DNA of 14,891 nucleotides, taken from positions 1 to 14,891 of the forward strand of contig JBEDKD010000355.1 in assembly GCA_041172365.1 (NCBI GenBank), in the 5' to 3' direction. Below the pieces are notes generated by a model. It was not told the origin of the DNA and ran no database searches. It worked only from the letters and a program-made list of their open reading frames with translations. This document shows positions 6,237 to 13,515 of the stretch, one piece after another (position 1 is the first letter of the stretch; each line of letters begins with the position of its first letter). Source of the stretch: JBEDKD01 sp041172365 (GTDB taxonomy: Bacteria; Cyanobacteriota; Cyanobacteriia; Cyanobacteriales; Microcoleaceae). Both the position numbers and the translations under genes were made by a program.

Positions 6237-6941
6237 ATGCAGTCTATCTTTCCGTCTTCAGAAGGCCCGCGCCCCTTTTTAACTTGGCAACTGATTATCG
6301 ACTGGGCACAGGAACATTATCGCACTCGCACGTTTAACAAAGATGAACGTATTCCCGCGAGGCCCGGACTGTTATATTTAGTACAACGAGGCTCGGTGCG
6401 TTTAGTGGGTACATCGGAAGTAAGTCTGACAACGGGTAAGATTTTGAAGGGATCGCGCAGTAGTTCCGATGAGGGCTTTTTAGGCTTTGTGGGCGCGGGG
6501 CAGCCTTTTGAACTCCTGACGCAATCTCCTTTTGTTTTGCAAGCTTATGCACACACTGAGCAAACTTCTGTAGTGTGGATGTATTGGCATGATCTCGATA
6601 ATTGGCCTCATTTTCGTCGGGAGGTGTTGGACGCGTTTCGCTATCAACATCAACGTAAGTTATTATGGTTAAGCACTTTAGGCCAACGTCGGACTATTGA
6701 TCGTTTGTTTGGTTTTGTGCGATTGTTGATTGATGAGTATGGGGAACCTTATATGGATGAAGATCAACCGGATGTGATTTTAGGGTATCGTTTACCTTGG
6801 ACTTTGACTCATGCACAAATTGGTAGCGCGATCGGTTCGACTCGTGTTACGGTAACTCGTTTAATGGGGAAATTACGTCAAAAGGGTTTAATTTCTAGTT
6901 CTGATGATTTAATTTGTTTACCGAAAAAATTTGACAAATAA
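6237..6941 (+). CDS. Crp/Fnr family transcriptional regulator
   Basis: The 234-residue protein has the length and layout of Crp/Fnr regulators. An N-terminal cyclic-nucleotide-type beta-barrel (about 30-115, with L-Y-L-V-Q-R-G-S-V-R-L-V and G-F-V-G-A-G-Q-P-F-E-L-L) is followed by a long dimerisation helix (about 120-165) and a C-terminal winged helix (about 188-218, L-T-H-A-Q-I-G-S-A-I-G-S-T-R-V-T-V-T-R). The recognition-helix R-V-T-V-T-R matches the NtcA/Crp type. The usual cAMP phosphate-binding R-S-x-A motif is not evident, and there is no Fnr-type cysteine cluster, so the effector is unknown. I prefer the ATG at 6237 (M-Q-S-I-F) over the in-frame TTG at 6210, since this family's relatives start at that point. 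It leads a closely spaced set with the phosphatase and permease. Confidence 0.88.
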   Translation: MQSIFPSSEGPRPFLTWQLIIDWAQEHYRTRTFNKDERIPARPGLLYLVQRGSVRLVGTSEVSLTTGKILKGSRSSSDEGFLGFVGAGQPFELLTQSPFVLQAYAHTEQTSVVWMYWHDLDNWPHFRREVLDAFRYQHQRKLLWLSTLGQRRTIDRLFGFVRLLIDEYGEPYMDEDQPDVILGYRLPWTLTHAQIGSAIGSTRVTVTRLMGKLRQKGLISSSDDLICLPKKFDK

Positions 6942-7022
6942 TTCTGCCTACACGCATTGATTTTTTAGGCTTAGTAATTAATTGATTATTTCCCGAATGT
7001 TATCTTATTTTTTATGCTAATT

Positions 7023-7655
7023 ATGAAGAAACGGGTTGTCTTTTGTGACTTTGATGGCACAATTACGTCTGAAGAGACTTTTGTCGCGATGTTGAAGCAT
7101 TTTGCACCGGAATTATATGCAGAAGTGATGCCGGATATTTATGCTTTACGAGTAACATTACGCGAAGGAGTACGACGAATATTGGAGTCAATTCCGGCGG
7201 AATGTTATCCTGAAATTATTGAGTTTTCTCGCTCTAAGGTAATACGTCCGGGGTTGGTAGAATTTTTGGATTTTTTGGAGAGTAAGGGGGTTCCTTTTGT
7301 GGTGGTTTCGGGGGGGGTACGGGTGATGGTGGAAACGGTTTTGGGGGATTTAAAGGAACGGGTTAGAGCGATTTACGCGGTGGATATTGCCCCGGATGGA
7401 GGTTATTTAAAGGTTGATTCTGCCTTTGAAGGTGATACGGAATTGATGTCTAAGGTGGATGTGATGAATCTTTATCCTGGGGACGAGACGATCGCGATCG
7501 GTGATTCGGTTACTGATTTGAACATGGCGATGGCCGCGTCTGTTGTTTTCGCTCGCGATCGTTTGGCTAAATATCTTGATGATCGTGAAAAGTCTTATAT
7601 TCCTTGGCATGACTTTTTTGATGTTTTAAATTATCTTTCGGAAAGATGGCAATAA
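7023..7655 (+). CDS. mtnX: MtnX-like HAD-IB family phosphatase
   Basis: The protein begins M-K-K-R-V-V-F-C-D-F-D-G-T-I-T, giving the HAD motif I D-x-D-G-T (D9, D11). It has V-V-V-S-G-G for motif II and A-I-G-D-S-V-T-D-L-N for motif III. Its length (210 residues) fits 2-hydroxy-3-keto-5-methylthiopentenyl-1-phosphate phosphatase, a methionine-salvage step that precedes acireductone formation. The other salvage genes are not in this window, so the substrate is inferred from family resemblance; serine-phosphate phosphatase-like relatives are the main alternative. A second in-frame ATG at 7014 would add three residues. Neither start has a Shine-Dalgarno site. It lies 81 bp after the Crp-like gene and 46 bp before the permease gene. 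Confidence 0.82.
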   Translation: MKKRVVFCDFDGTITSEETFVAMLKHFAPELYAEVMPDIYALRVTLREGVRRILESIPAECYPEIIEFSRSKVIRPGLVEFLDFLESKGVPFVVVSGGVRVMVETVLGDLKERVRAIYAVDIAPDGGYLKVDSAFEGDTELMSKVDVMNLYPGDETIAIGDSVTDLNMAMAASVVFARDRLAKYLDDREKSYIPWHDFFDVLNYLSERWQ

Positions 7656-7701
7656 TAGTTAAGTATTAGGTGTTATTTCGATAAGGAAAAAAGAGAGATT
7701 A

Positions 7702-8538
7702 GTGAAAAAAGATTGGCGGAAAAAATGGGAGGTTCAAAAGTTTTTAGGGTGGCGCGATCGTCCTTTAGAAGAAAATGATGAACAATGGTTTTATCGTTTT
7801 TGGGTGACATTATTTTTAGGAGGACAGGTTTTTTGGCGAATTTTTCAGGGAAAAATTGATCGCGGCAAAATTCTGGAACATTTAGTCACGGTAGGATTAG
7901 ATTCGATTAAATCAGTGATATTAATAGCTTTTTTCGCGGGGATGATTTTTACCATTCAAACCGCGAGGGAATTAATCAGATTTGGCGCGTTAGCATCCCT
8001 CGGAGGTGCCTTTGCCTTATCATTTTGTCGAGAATTAGCACCTGTCTTAACCGCGGGAATTGTCGCGGGACAAGTGGGGAGTGCTTTTGCCGCGGAAATT
8101 GGGGAAATGCAGGTAACGGAACAAATTGACGCGTTATATATGTTAAAAACTAATCCGGTGGATTATTTAGTGATTCCCCGTGTGATCGCGTCTTGTTTAA
8201 TGTTACCAATTTTAACGATTTTTGCTTTAGTTTTAGGGATTTTCGGAGGGATGTTAGTGGCATCTCTTTTTTATCATTTACCTTCGGATAAGTTTTTGGA
8301 GTCGGTGCGTCTTTTTTTGCAACCCGCGGATTTATTTCTAGTGATCATTAAGGGGTTTATTTTTGGGTTAATTATTGGAATTGTGGGATGTGGTTTAGGG
8401 TTGACAACGACGGGGGGAGGAAAAGGAGTAGGGCGATCCGCGACAGCAGCCGTGGTAACTTCTTGGATTTTGATTTTTATCGCGGATTTTGTTTTATCGT
8501 TATTGATGTTTCACGAATTGGCTATTACTAAGGGATAG
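7702..8538 (+). CDS. MlaE family lipid ABC transporter permease
   Basis: The 278-residue integral membrane protein is the permease of an Mla/TGD-type ABC transporter. An N-terminal cytosolic/interfacial segment (about 1-60) precedes about five hydrophobic segments, near 66-85, 95-120, 155-185, 212-238 and 250-270. Family motifs include R-E-L-A-P-V-L-T-A (about 112-120), A-A-E-I-G-E-M-Q-V-T-E-Q-I-D-A-L, and G-L-T-T-T-G-G-G-K-G-V-G. In bacteria MlaE works with an ATPase (MlaF) and an MCE substrate-binding protein (MlaD) to move phospholipid across the envelope; plastid TGD1 is the counterpart. Neither partner is encoded here. The start is GTG (7702-7704), preceded by a purine-rich agagag at about 7692-7697. 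It is probably cotranscribed with the phosphatase and regulator genes. Confidence 0.93.
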   Translation: MKKDWRKKWEVQKFLGWRDRPLEENDEQWFYRFWVTLFLGGQVFWRIFQGKIDRGKILEHLVTVGLDSIKSVILIAFFAGMIFTIQTARELIRFGALASLGGAFALSFCRELAPVLTAGIVAGQVGSAFAAEIGEMQVTEQIDALYMLKTNPVDYLVIPRVIASCLMLPILTIFALVLGIFGGMLVASLFYHLPSDKFLESVRLFLQPADLFLVIIKGFIFGLIIGIVGCGLGLTTTGGGKGVGRSATAAVVTSWILIFIADFVLSLLMFHELAITKG

Positions 8539-8605
8539 AAAGAGCGCGATCGAGCTTTTCCCTCTCACGAGTAGTCTATAGTGTTTCCATTTCAGAGCTA
8601 AAACT

Positions 8606-8652
8606 TGTGGCACAGGCCTCTTGCCTGTGACGGGCACTGAGCCCATACCACA
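8606..8652. repeat. Y-shaped structured dispersed repeat
   Basis: Three nested stems fit in 47 bases. The outer stem is tgtgg (8606-8610) with ccaca (8648-8652). A first inner hairpin pairs cacaggc with gcctgtg (8611-8617 and 8623-8629), and a second pairs gggc with gccc (8632-8635 and 8641-8644). The folded form would be a three-way junction. The CACAGGC/GCCTGTG arm also occurs at 3500-3518. It follows the permease gene and fits known cyanobacterial intergenic palindromic repeats. Confidence 0.7.
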
Positions 8653-8738
8653 TTTACATCTCATTTAAAAATGCTATATAATCAAACAACAAACCCTTTG
8701 CTAATTATCACCGTTTATTTTGATAGAACTCAAAGGAA

Positions 8739-8786
8739 CAGATGATCAAAGTACATTTTGCTGAAAGATCATCTGCTCTTTATTTC
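8739..8786 (+). terminator. Probable terminator hairpin after the permease gene
   Basis: A perfect 9 bp stem, cagatgatc (8739-8747) with gatcatctg (8767-8775), closes on a 19-base loop, and a T-rich run (ctctttatttcc) follows. The large loop and low GC content make it weaker than the hairpin at 4114. It lies about 200 bp after the mlaE stop. The rest of 8539-8928 holds only the structured repeat and AT-rich sequence. Confidence 0.45.
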
Positions 8787-8928
8787 CGCTTAGATGACTC
8801 CAAAATTATCGAATCACAAGAATTAATTACAACCGGGTATTATCTTAGACTTTAATGAATACAATTAAAATAGTGCATAGTAATGATAAAATGAGTAAAC
8901 TGTAGTAAGGATAGGGTTTCCTCTGAGT

Positions 8929-9401
8929 CTCATCTGTCCCAAATGTCAAGGCACGAAAATAGTATTAAATGGCAAAAATACTTATGAAAAACAACGATAG
9001 AAATGTCAAAACTGTCAGGGAGAGTTTTTGGAAAATCCACGACATCAAGCGATTTATGATGCTCAAAAACAATTAATTGATAAACTCTTATTAGAAAAAA
9101 TCACCCCGGTATCTTTAGAGCCTCTGGGCTCTCAAAGCGGTGGCTTCAATATTATGTCAATCAAAAATATTATCAATGGTCCAAAAAGGCAAACATCTGC
9201 GAAACAAAAAGAGGTCGATTGACTTTACAGTTAGATGAAATGTGGTCCGAGGTCCAAAGCCAACGTCAAAAAGTCTGGATTTGGTTGGCGTTAGATGTAG
9301 AAACCAGAGAAATTGTTGCTTTTCTTTTGGGCGATCGTCGCGAAAAAACAGCCCAAAAATTAGCGGATGGGGGCGATTTTTTTACGGTGCTACCCATTTA
9401 G
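8929..9401 (+). pseudogene. Decayed IS1-family transposase
   Basis: The first segment encodes an InsA-type zinc ribbon, C-P-K-C...K-C-Q-N-C, interrupted by TAG at 8998-9000 where a tyrosine codon (Q-R-Y-K-C) is expected. The frame continues with E-N-P-R-H-Q...L-I-D-K-L-L-L-E-K-I and then loses sense near 9107. One frame over, the match resumes as G-L-S-K-R-W-L-Q-Y-Y-V-N-Q-K-Y-Y and runs through K-R-G-R-L-T-L-Q-L-D-E-M-W-S, W-I-W-L-A-L-D and T-R-E-I-V-A-F-L-L-G-D-R, the first catalytic-domain block of IS1 transposases. It stops at 9399-9401, well short of the usual C-terminus with the final acidic residue. I see no start codon and no terminal inverted repeats. The element is dead; 9402-9550 holds no recognisable rest of it. 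Confidence 0.85.
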
Positions 9402-9551
9402 ATTAAGACACTTGTGGTACGAGCATTGTAGATTAAGGCATGGAAAGAATGTCCTAATGTTTTTCCTCCGTGCTATAACAACGTCAACCACCGTCGAGGA
9501 TGCTATCTTGGCTCTGTTCGTTTTTTCCCTTGTGTGAAAAATGATGAATCA

Positions 9552-9580
9552 TTGCTTGTTTATGAAAAGCCTTATATAAT
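9552..9580 (+). promoter_or_regulatory. Sigma70-type promoter of dedA
   Basis: TTGCTT (9552-9557) is followed after exactly 17 bases by a consensus TATAAT (9575-9580), 50 bp before the dedA start codon. Transcription would begin near 9587, so most of the leader would be the heptamer array at 9594-9626. This is the best -35/-10 pair I found in the window. Confidence 0.65.
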
Positions 9581-9593
9581 AGAAACTGGACTA

Positions 9594-9626
9594 AATCTGA
9601 AATCTGAAATCTGAAATCTGAAATCT
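9594..9626. repeat. Heptanucleotide array (AATCTGA)4.7
   Basis: Four perfect AATCTGA units (9594-9621) plus five bases of a fifth end four bases before the dedA ATG. The unit sequence differs from all other arrays here, but the 7 bp period is the same. It occupies most of the expected 5' untranslated leader. Confidence 0.9.
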
Positions 9627-9630
9627 AATT

Positions 9631-10236
9631 ATGACAGAATGGATTACCAATACCATGAATTCCTTGGGGTATTTAGGAATCGGGTTATTAATGTTTTTGG
9701 AAAACCTATTTCCGCCGATACCCTCTGAATTAATTATGCCCTTTGCCGGGTTTACTATTGCCCAAGGGAAGATGGATTTTTTACCCGCGATCGCGTCGGG
9801 AGTAATCGGGACTGTCTTAGGAGCTTATCCCTGGTATTATGCCGGAAAACTATTAAGCGAAGAGCGGGTAAAACACCTAGCCGATCGCTATGGCAAATGG
9901 ATAAACATATCAGGCAATGATATAGATAAAGCCGATCGCTGGTTCAAAAAACATGGTAACGAAGCCGTATTATTCTGTCGTTTAGTCCCTGGAGTCAGAA
10001 CCTTAATATCACTACCCGCGGGATTAGATGAAATGCCCCTAATTCCCTTTACAATTTATTCTACCATTGGTTCCACGATTTGGGTAGCCTTTCTCACTTT
10101 TACTGGATATAAATTAGGGAAAAACTATCACTTAATAGAAGAATATCTGGCTCCAGTTTCTAAAATCGTTCTCCTTTCCTTGATCATCTTTTTCATACTA
10201 TGGATTATCAAGAAAAATATGCAGAAAAATTCTTAG
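9631..10236 (+). CDS. DedA family membrane protein
   Basis: This 201-residue integral membrane protein has the DedA/VTT (SNARE-associated) signature. F-L-E-N-L-F-P-P-I-P-S-E-L-I-M-P lies near 22-37, G-x-x-L-G-A-Y-P-W-Y-Y-A-G-K near 60-73, and F-C-R-L-V-P-G-V-R-T-L-I-S-L-P-A-G near 115-131. Two re-entrant and about four transmembrane segments are expected, ending in a hydrophobic helix (about 176-194) and a basic tail K-K-N-M-Q-K. DedA proteins affect membrane homeostasis, and several act as lipid (undecaprenyl phosphate or phospholipid) flippases; the substrate here is unknown. The gene has a consensus promoter and a repeat-filled leader but no Shine-Dalgarno sequence. It lies downstream of the dead IS1 and is probably monocistronic. 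Confidence 0.93.
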   Translation: MTEWITNTMNSLGYLGIGLLMFLENLFPPIPSELIMPFAGFTIAQGKMDFLPAIASGVIGTVLGAYPWYYAGKLLSEERVKHLADRYGKWINISGNDIDKADRWFKKHGNEAVLFCRLVPGVRTLISLPAGLDEMPLIPFTIYSTIGSTIWVAFLTFTGYKLGKNYHLIEEYLAPVSKIVLLSLIIFFILWIIKKNMQKNS

Positions 10237-10244
10237 ATATAGCT

Positions 10245-10296
10245 GGGAATGGGTAATGGGGAATGGGGAATGGGTAATAGGTAATGGGTAATAGGG
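10245..10296. repeat. Heptanucleotide array (GGGTAAT/GGGGAAT)
   Basis: About seven 7 bp units alternate among GGGTAAT, GGGGAAT and AGGTAAT, starting 9 bp after the dedA stop. The unit matches that of the array at 13262-13345. Confidence 0.9.
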
Positions 10297-10422
10297 AAGT
10301 ATTAACAGTGCTGAAAGTCTTTTAGGACATGGAGTTTTTTCTCAATGCTAAAAGTCATCAACCGGAAATACCCGATATCACCCCTATTTTTCGATTTTAA
10401 CTCAGTCTATTCTCAAATTACA

Positions 10423-10460
10423 CCTTTGTGTCCTCTGTGTCCTTTGTGGTTCAAAAAAAA
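10423..10460. repeat. CTTTGTGTCCTCTGTG-type dispersed repeat, copy A
   Basis: The tract reads in quasi-periodic TTTGTG/CTCTGTG steps and ends in ggttcaaaaaaaa. A diverged relative lies at 10516-10554, and similar tracts are built into the 118 bp repeat at 4521-4868. This kind of motif is common between genes in several bacterial groups. Between 10297 and 10699 I see only these two copies and no credible gene. Confidence 0.7.
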
Positions 10461-10515
10461 GGAAACTCAGGGTAAAACCTGATGGAAAAATTGCCATTAA
10501 TTACGCGGAGATACT

Positions 10516-10554
10516 TCCTTTGTGTCCTCCGTGTGCTTTGCGGTTCAAAAAAAA
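10516..10554. repeat. CTTTGTGTCCTCCGTG-type dispersed repeat, copy B
   Basis: This has the same layout as 10423-10460, with three transition-type differences, and it also ends in ggttcaaaaaaaa. The repeated end suggests that the unit boundary lies at the A-tract. It falls inside a 64-codon frame (10482-10676) that I regard as spurious. Confidence 0.7.
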
Positions 10555-10699
10555 TACGATATATTATAACAGATGATCAACCCAGAAAACCATTAGAGCA
10601 TGAAACAATAAAACTTTTGAGAAAACTGTCACCCGATCGCGTGAAAACCAATAACATCTCAAAGATACTAAATTAGAAACAAGTAACTTAGTCAAATTT

Positions 10700-12646
10700 A
10701 TGAACCATTCAGCCATGCCCTATCAAATGAATGACATTGAGCGTGGGAACCTCAGTCGCTTGATTGACTACACCAACATTCAATCGCTCCCTGAAATCTG
10801 GCCGATCGCGGGTGAAAAGTTTAGTAATATCTTAGCCCTCCACGATCCCCACAATAAACCAGAAGTCAAAATCACTTATGGGGAACTCTATCAACAAATT
10901 AAACAATTTGCCTCTGGGTTACAAGCATTAGGGTTTGGCACTTCTAGTCAACCCAATATTCCCCCCCGCGTTGCCCTCTTTGCCGATAATAGCCCCCGTT
11001 GGATCATTGCCGATCAAGGTATTATGATGGCCGGAGGCGCAAATGTGGTACGTGGTGCTACAGCCGAAACCCAAGAATTACTCTTTATTTTGCAAGATAG
11101 TGGCTGTAGCGCGATCGTCTTGGAAAATCTCGCGTTATATCAGAAATTGCGCGATCGACTCCTCGATCTTCCCATTCAACTGATAGTATTACTCTCCGAT
11201 GAAGAGCCTAAAACCAACGAAACCCTCCCCGTTGTTAAATACTCCGAAGTAATAGCCACAGGAAAAGATCGCGCCTTAAAACCCATTACCCATAACAAAG
11301 AAACCCTCGCGACACTCATCTATACATCGGGCACAACAGGGAAACCCAAAGGAGTCATGCTCACCTATGGAAATCTGCTGTATCAACTAACAACATTAGG
11401 AAGCGTACTTCAACCAACCCCCGGAGAAATTGTACTCAGTATTCTACCCAGTTGGCACGCGTATGAACGCGCCGTAGAATACTTTTGGTTATCCCAAGGA
11501 TGCAGCCAAATTTACACCAGTATCCGCCACTTCAAACAAGACTTTAAAAACCTAAAACCTCACTATATGGTGAGTGTTCCCCGCATCTGGGAATCAATTT
11601 ATGAAGCCGTGCAAAAACAATTCCGCGATCAACCCCCCAAAAAACAAAAATTAGTCAACTTTCTCATTTCCCAGAGTCAAAAATATATCGAAGCGCGTCG
11701 CATTGTCCAAGGATTAACATTAGACTTAGAACTTCCCTCATCCTCTGAAAAATTAAGAGCAAAACTACAAAGTCTGATCCATTGGCCAATTCATGCCTTA
11801 GCCGAAAAACTGGTTTATCAAAAAGTCCGAGAAGCAACAGGAGGAAGGTTTAAATGGGCAATTAGTGGCGGTGGCTCCTTAGCGCTGCATATTGATAATT
11901 TTTTTGAAATGGCCGGGATTCAGTTATTAGTTGGATATGGTTTAACAGAAACCTCCCCCGTACTCACAGTACGTCGTCCTTGGCATAATATCAAAGGTTC
12001 CGCGGGACAACCGATCGCGGGCACAGAAATTAAAATAGTGCATCCTGAAACCCGTCAAACTTTACCCATAGGGGAACGGGGGTTAGTATTGGCAAGGGGT
12101 CCTCAAATTATGCAGGGATATTATCTCAACCCCGAAGCAACAGCAAAAGCCATTGATGGCGAAGGATGGTTTGATACAGGGGATTTAGGGTGTTTGTTGC
12201 CCAATAATGATTTAATATTAACGGGACGGGCAAAAGATACCATCGTGTTAACGAATGGGGAAAATATAGAACCTCAACCCATTGAAGATGCTTGTTTACG
12301 CAGTCCATATATTGATCAAATCATGTTAGTGGGACAGGATCAAAAGGCGATCGGCGCGTTAATTGTCCCCAACAAAGACGCGGTAGCAGAATGGGGCGGG
12401 GCGCAAACTCCCCCCCTCACGGAAATTGACTGGAAGAGTAAAACCATTGAGGATTTATTTCGCAAAGAATTAAGCCGCGAAGTACAAAACCGCCCCGGAT
12501 ACCGTATTGACGATCGCGTTGGGCCCTTCCGTCTCTTGCAAGAACCATTCACTATTGAAAATGGAATGTTAACCCAAACCTTAAAAATTAAGCGTCCCGT
12601 TGTAATGGAACATTACCGCGATATGATTAACGGGATGTTTAAGTAA
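10700..12646 (+). CDS. aas: Long-chain acyl-ACP synthetase / AMP-binding fatty acid ligase
   Basis: This 648-residue member of the adenylate-forming (ANL) superfamily has the phosphate-binding motif Y-T-S-G-T-T-G-K-P-K-G (208-218), Y-G-L-T-E-T-S-P (413-420), F-D-T-G-D (491-495), the hinge G-R-A-K-D (509-513) and the C-terminal catalytic lysine in L-T-Q-T-L-K-I-K-R (K629). A helical insertion at about 300-370 is typical of long-chain enzymes. In cyanobacteria the single enzyme of this type (Slr1609 in Synechocystis) activates free fatty acids onto acyl carrier protein and recycles fatty acids released from membranes. Acyl-CoA synthetase activity cannot be excluded from sequence. The ATG at 10700 is not supported by a Shine-Dalgarno sequence; M6 and M10 are possible starts. 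All catalytic motifs are intact. Confidence 0.92.
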   Translation: MNHSAMPYQMNDIERGNLSRLIDYTNIQSLPEIWPIAGEKFSNILALHDPHNKPEVKITYGELYQQIKQFASGLQALGFGTSSQPNIPPRVALFADNSPRWIIADQGIMMAGGANVVRGATAETQELLFILQDSGCSAIVLENLALYQKLRDRLLDLPIQLIVLLSDEEPKTNETLPVVKYSEVIATGKDRALKPITHNKETLATLIYTSGTTGKPKGVMLTYGNLLYQLTTLGSVLQPTPGEIVLSILPSWHAYERAVEYFWLSQGCSQIYTSIRHFKQDFKNLKPHYMVSVPRIWESIYEAVQKQFRDQPPKKQKLVNFLISQSQKYIEARRIVQGLTLDLELPSSSEKLRAKLQSLIHWPIHALAEKLVYQKVREATGGRFKWAISGGGSLALHIDNFFEMAGIQLLVGYGLTETSPVLTVRRPWHNIKGSAGQPIAGTEIKIVHPETRQTLPIGERGLVLARGPQIMQGYYLNPEATAKAIDGEGWFDTGDLGCLLPNNDLILTGRAKDTIVLTNGENIEPQPIEDACLRSPYIDQIMLVGQDQKAIGALIVPNKDAVAEWGGAQTPPLTEIDWKSKTIEDLFRKELSREVQNRPGYRIDDRVGPFRLLQEPFTIENGMLTQTLKIKRPVVMEHYRDMINGMFK

Positions 12647-12650
12647 TACG

Positions 12651-12774
12651 GTTCCTAGTCAGTAGTATCAAAATCGCGCATCACGAATTGGTGTTTAACC
12701 TGTATCCACGGGAGCATTGCCGAAAGATAGCGCGATCGTCATTAGCAATTTGCCAGAGATTACCGACTAGGAAC
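12651..12774. repeat. 124 bp element bounded by a 10 bp inverted repeat
   Basis: gttcctagtc (12651-12660) is the exact reverse complement of gactaggaac (12765-12774). The interior has no reading frame worth calling. The element fills most of the space between aas and the ylqD-like gene and could be a MITE-like insertion. Confidence 0.5.
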
Positions 12775-12808
12775 TTCAGTCCATTGATCCCTAACAATCA
12801 TAATTTTT

Positions 12809-13258
12809 ATGCAAGAAGAAGGACCCCAATTGCTCTTAAAACGGGCTATCAATATCAAAGTCATTGTTACTCAAGAGTGGAAAGAGGAAGTACAACAACA
12901 ACTCCAAGAACAAATCAATCAAATTGATTCCCAATTGCAACAATTGGAAATACAAGGACAGCGAATGATTGCCGATATTCAACGGCAAAGCATACAACCT
13001 CCAGGGCCTCAAGTGATGCAACAGATTGACAATATTTCACAGCAAGTCAATCAACGCAAAAGCGAATTGCTTGATCAAAAGAATCAAATTCTTCAACAAC
13101 TTCAGCAAGTGCAAGTTCTGGAAAATGACCAAGAGGTTGGCCAAGGTCAAATAGAAAGTATCTTCACAGTGCAGCCAGGAGATAACTTGATAACAAAAAT
13201 GCAAGTTGAAGTCCTATTGCGTAACGGTGTAATTGAAGAAATACGCGGTGATATTTAG
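12809..13258 (+). CDS. YlqD family protein
   Basis: The 149-residue protein has the YlqD layout. A short N-terminal strand region (L-L-L-K-R-A-I-N-I-K-V-I-V-T-Q-E-W-K-E-E) precedes a long Gln-rich coiled coil (about 26-105). A C-terminal beta segment follows (I-F-T-V-Q-P-G-D-N-L, then M-Q-V-E-V-L-L-R-N-G-V-I-E-E-I). The function is unknown, and the protein is soluble and probably oligomeric through the coil. The ATG at 12809 lies one family-length before the coil, with no clear Shine-Dalgarno site. It follows aas by 162 bp, mostly the inverted-repeat element, and may be cotranscribed with it. A 79-codon frame overlapping its start is a shadow. Confidence 0.85.
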   Translation: MQEEGPQLLLKRAINIKVIVTQEWKEEVQQQLQEQINQIDSQLQQLEIQGQRMIADIQRQSIQPPGPQVMQQIDNISQQVNQRKSELLDQKNQILQQLQQVQVLENDQEVGQGQIESIFTVQPGDNLITKMQVEVLLRNGVIEEIRGDI

Positions 13259-13261
13259 AGA

Positions 13262-13345
13262 GGGTAATCGGTAATGGGTAATCGGTAATGGGTAATCGGT
13301 AATGGGTAATCGCTAATGGGTAATCGCTAATGGGTAATCGCTAAT
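13262..13345. repeat. Heptanucleotide array with 14 bp higher-order period
   Basis: Twelve 7 bp units alternate strictly: GGGTAAT with CGGTAAT for the first six, then GGGTAAT with CGCTAAT for the last six. The 14 bp dimer is therefore the copied unit, and the CGG-to-CGC change spread by later amplification. The array starts three bases after the ylqD stop. Confidence 0.95.
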
Positions 13346-13379
13346 GATTATTAATCTGATAAAATACCTAATCATATTT

Positions 13380-13515
13380 GCCCATTCCTATTTGCCCATC
13401 CCTATTGCCCATTCCCTATTCCCTATTCCCTATTCCCTATTCCCTATTGTCCATTCCCTATTGCCTATTGCCTATTGCCTATTGCCTATTCCCCAATCCC
13501 TATTCCCCATTCCCA
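13380..13515. repeat. Heptanucleotide array (CCCTATT/GCCTATT)
   Basis: About 19 units of CCCTATT, GCCTATT and CCCCATT run up to 39 bp before the E2 start. The complement (AATAGGG, AATGGGG) belongs to the same family as the arrays at 10245 and 13262, but this one is inverted relative to them. It can be read in frame with the E2 gene from an ATG at 13344; those 70 Leu/Pro/Ile-rich codons are almost certainly not translated. Confidence 0.92.

Noticed and set aside
9432..9614. Open stretch of about 60 codons (N-H-R-R-G-C-Y-L-G-S-V-R-F-F) between the dead IS1 and dedA
   Set aside because: There is no start codon, it overlaps the dedA promoter and heptamer array, and it does not match the missing IS1 C-terminus.
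10482..10676. 64-codon frame (F-L-C-V-L-R-V-L-C-G) before aas
   Set aside because: The distinctive part is the CTCTGTG-type repeat in translation, and the rest has no recognisable family or start signal.
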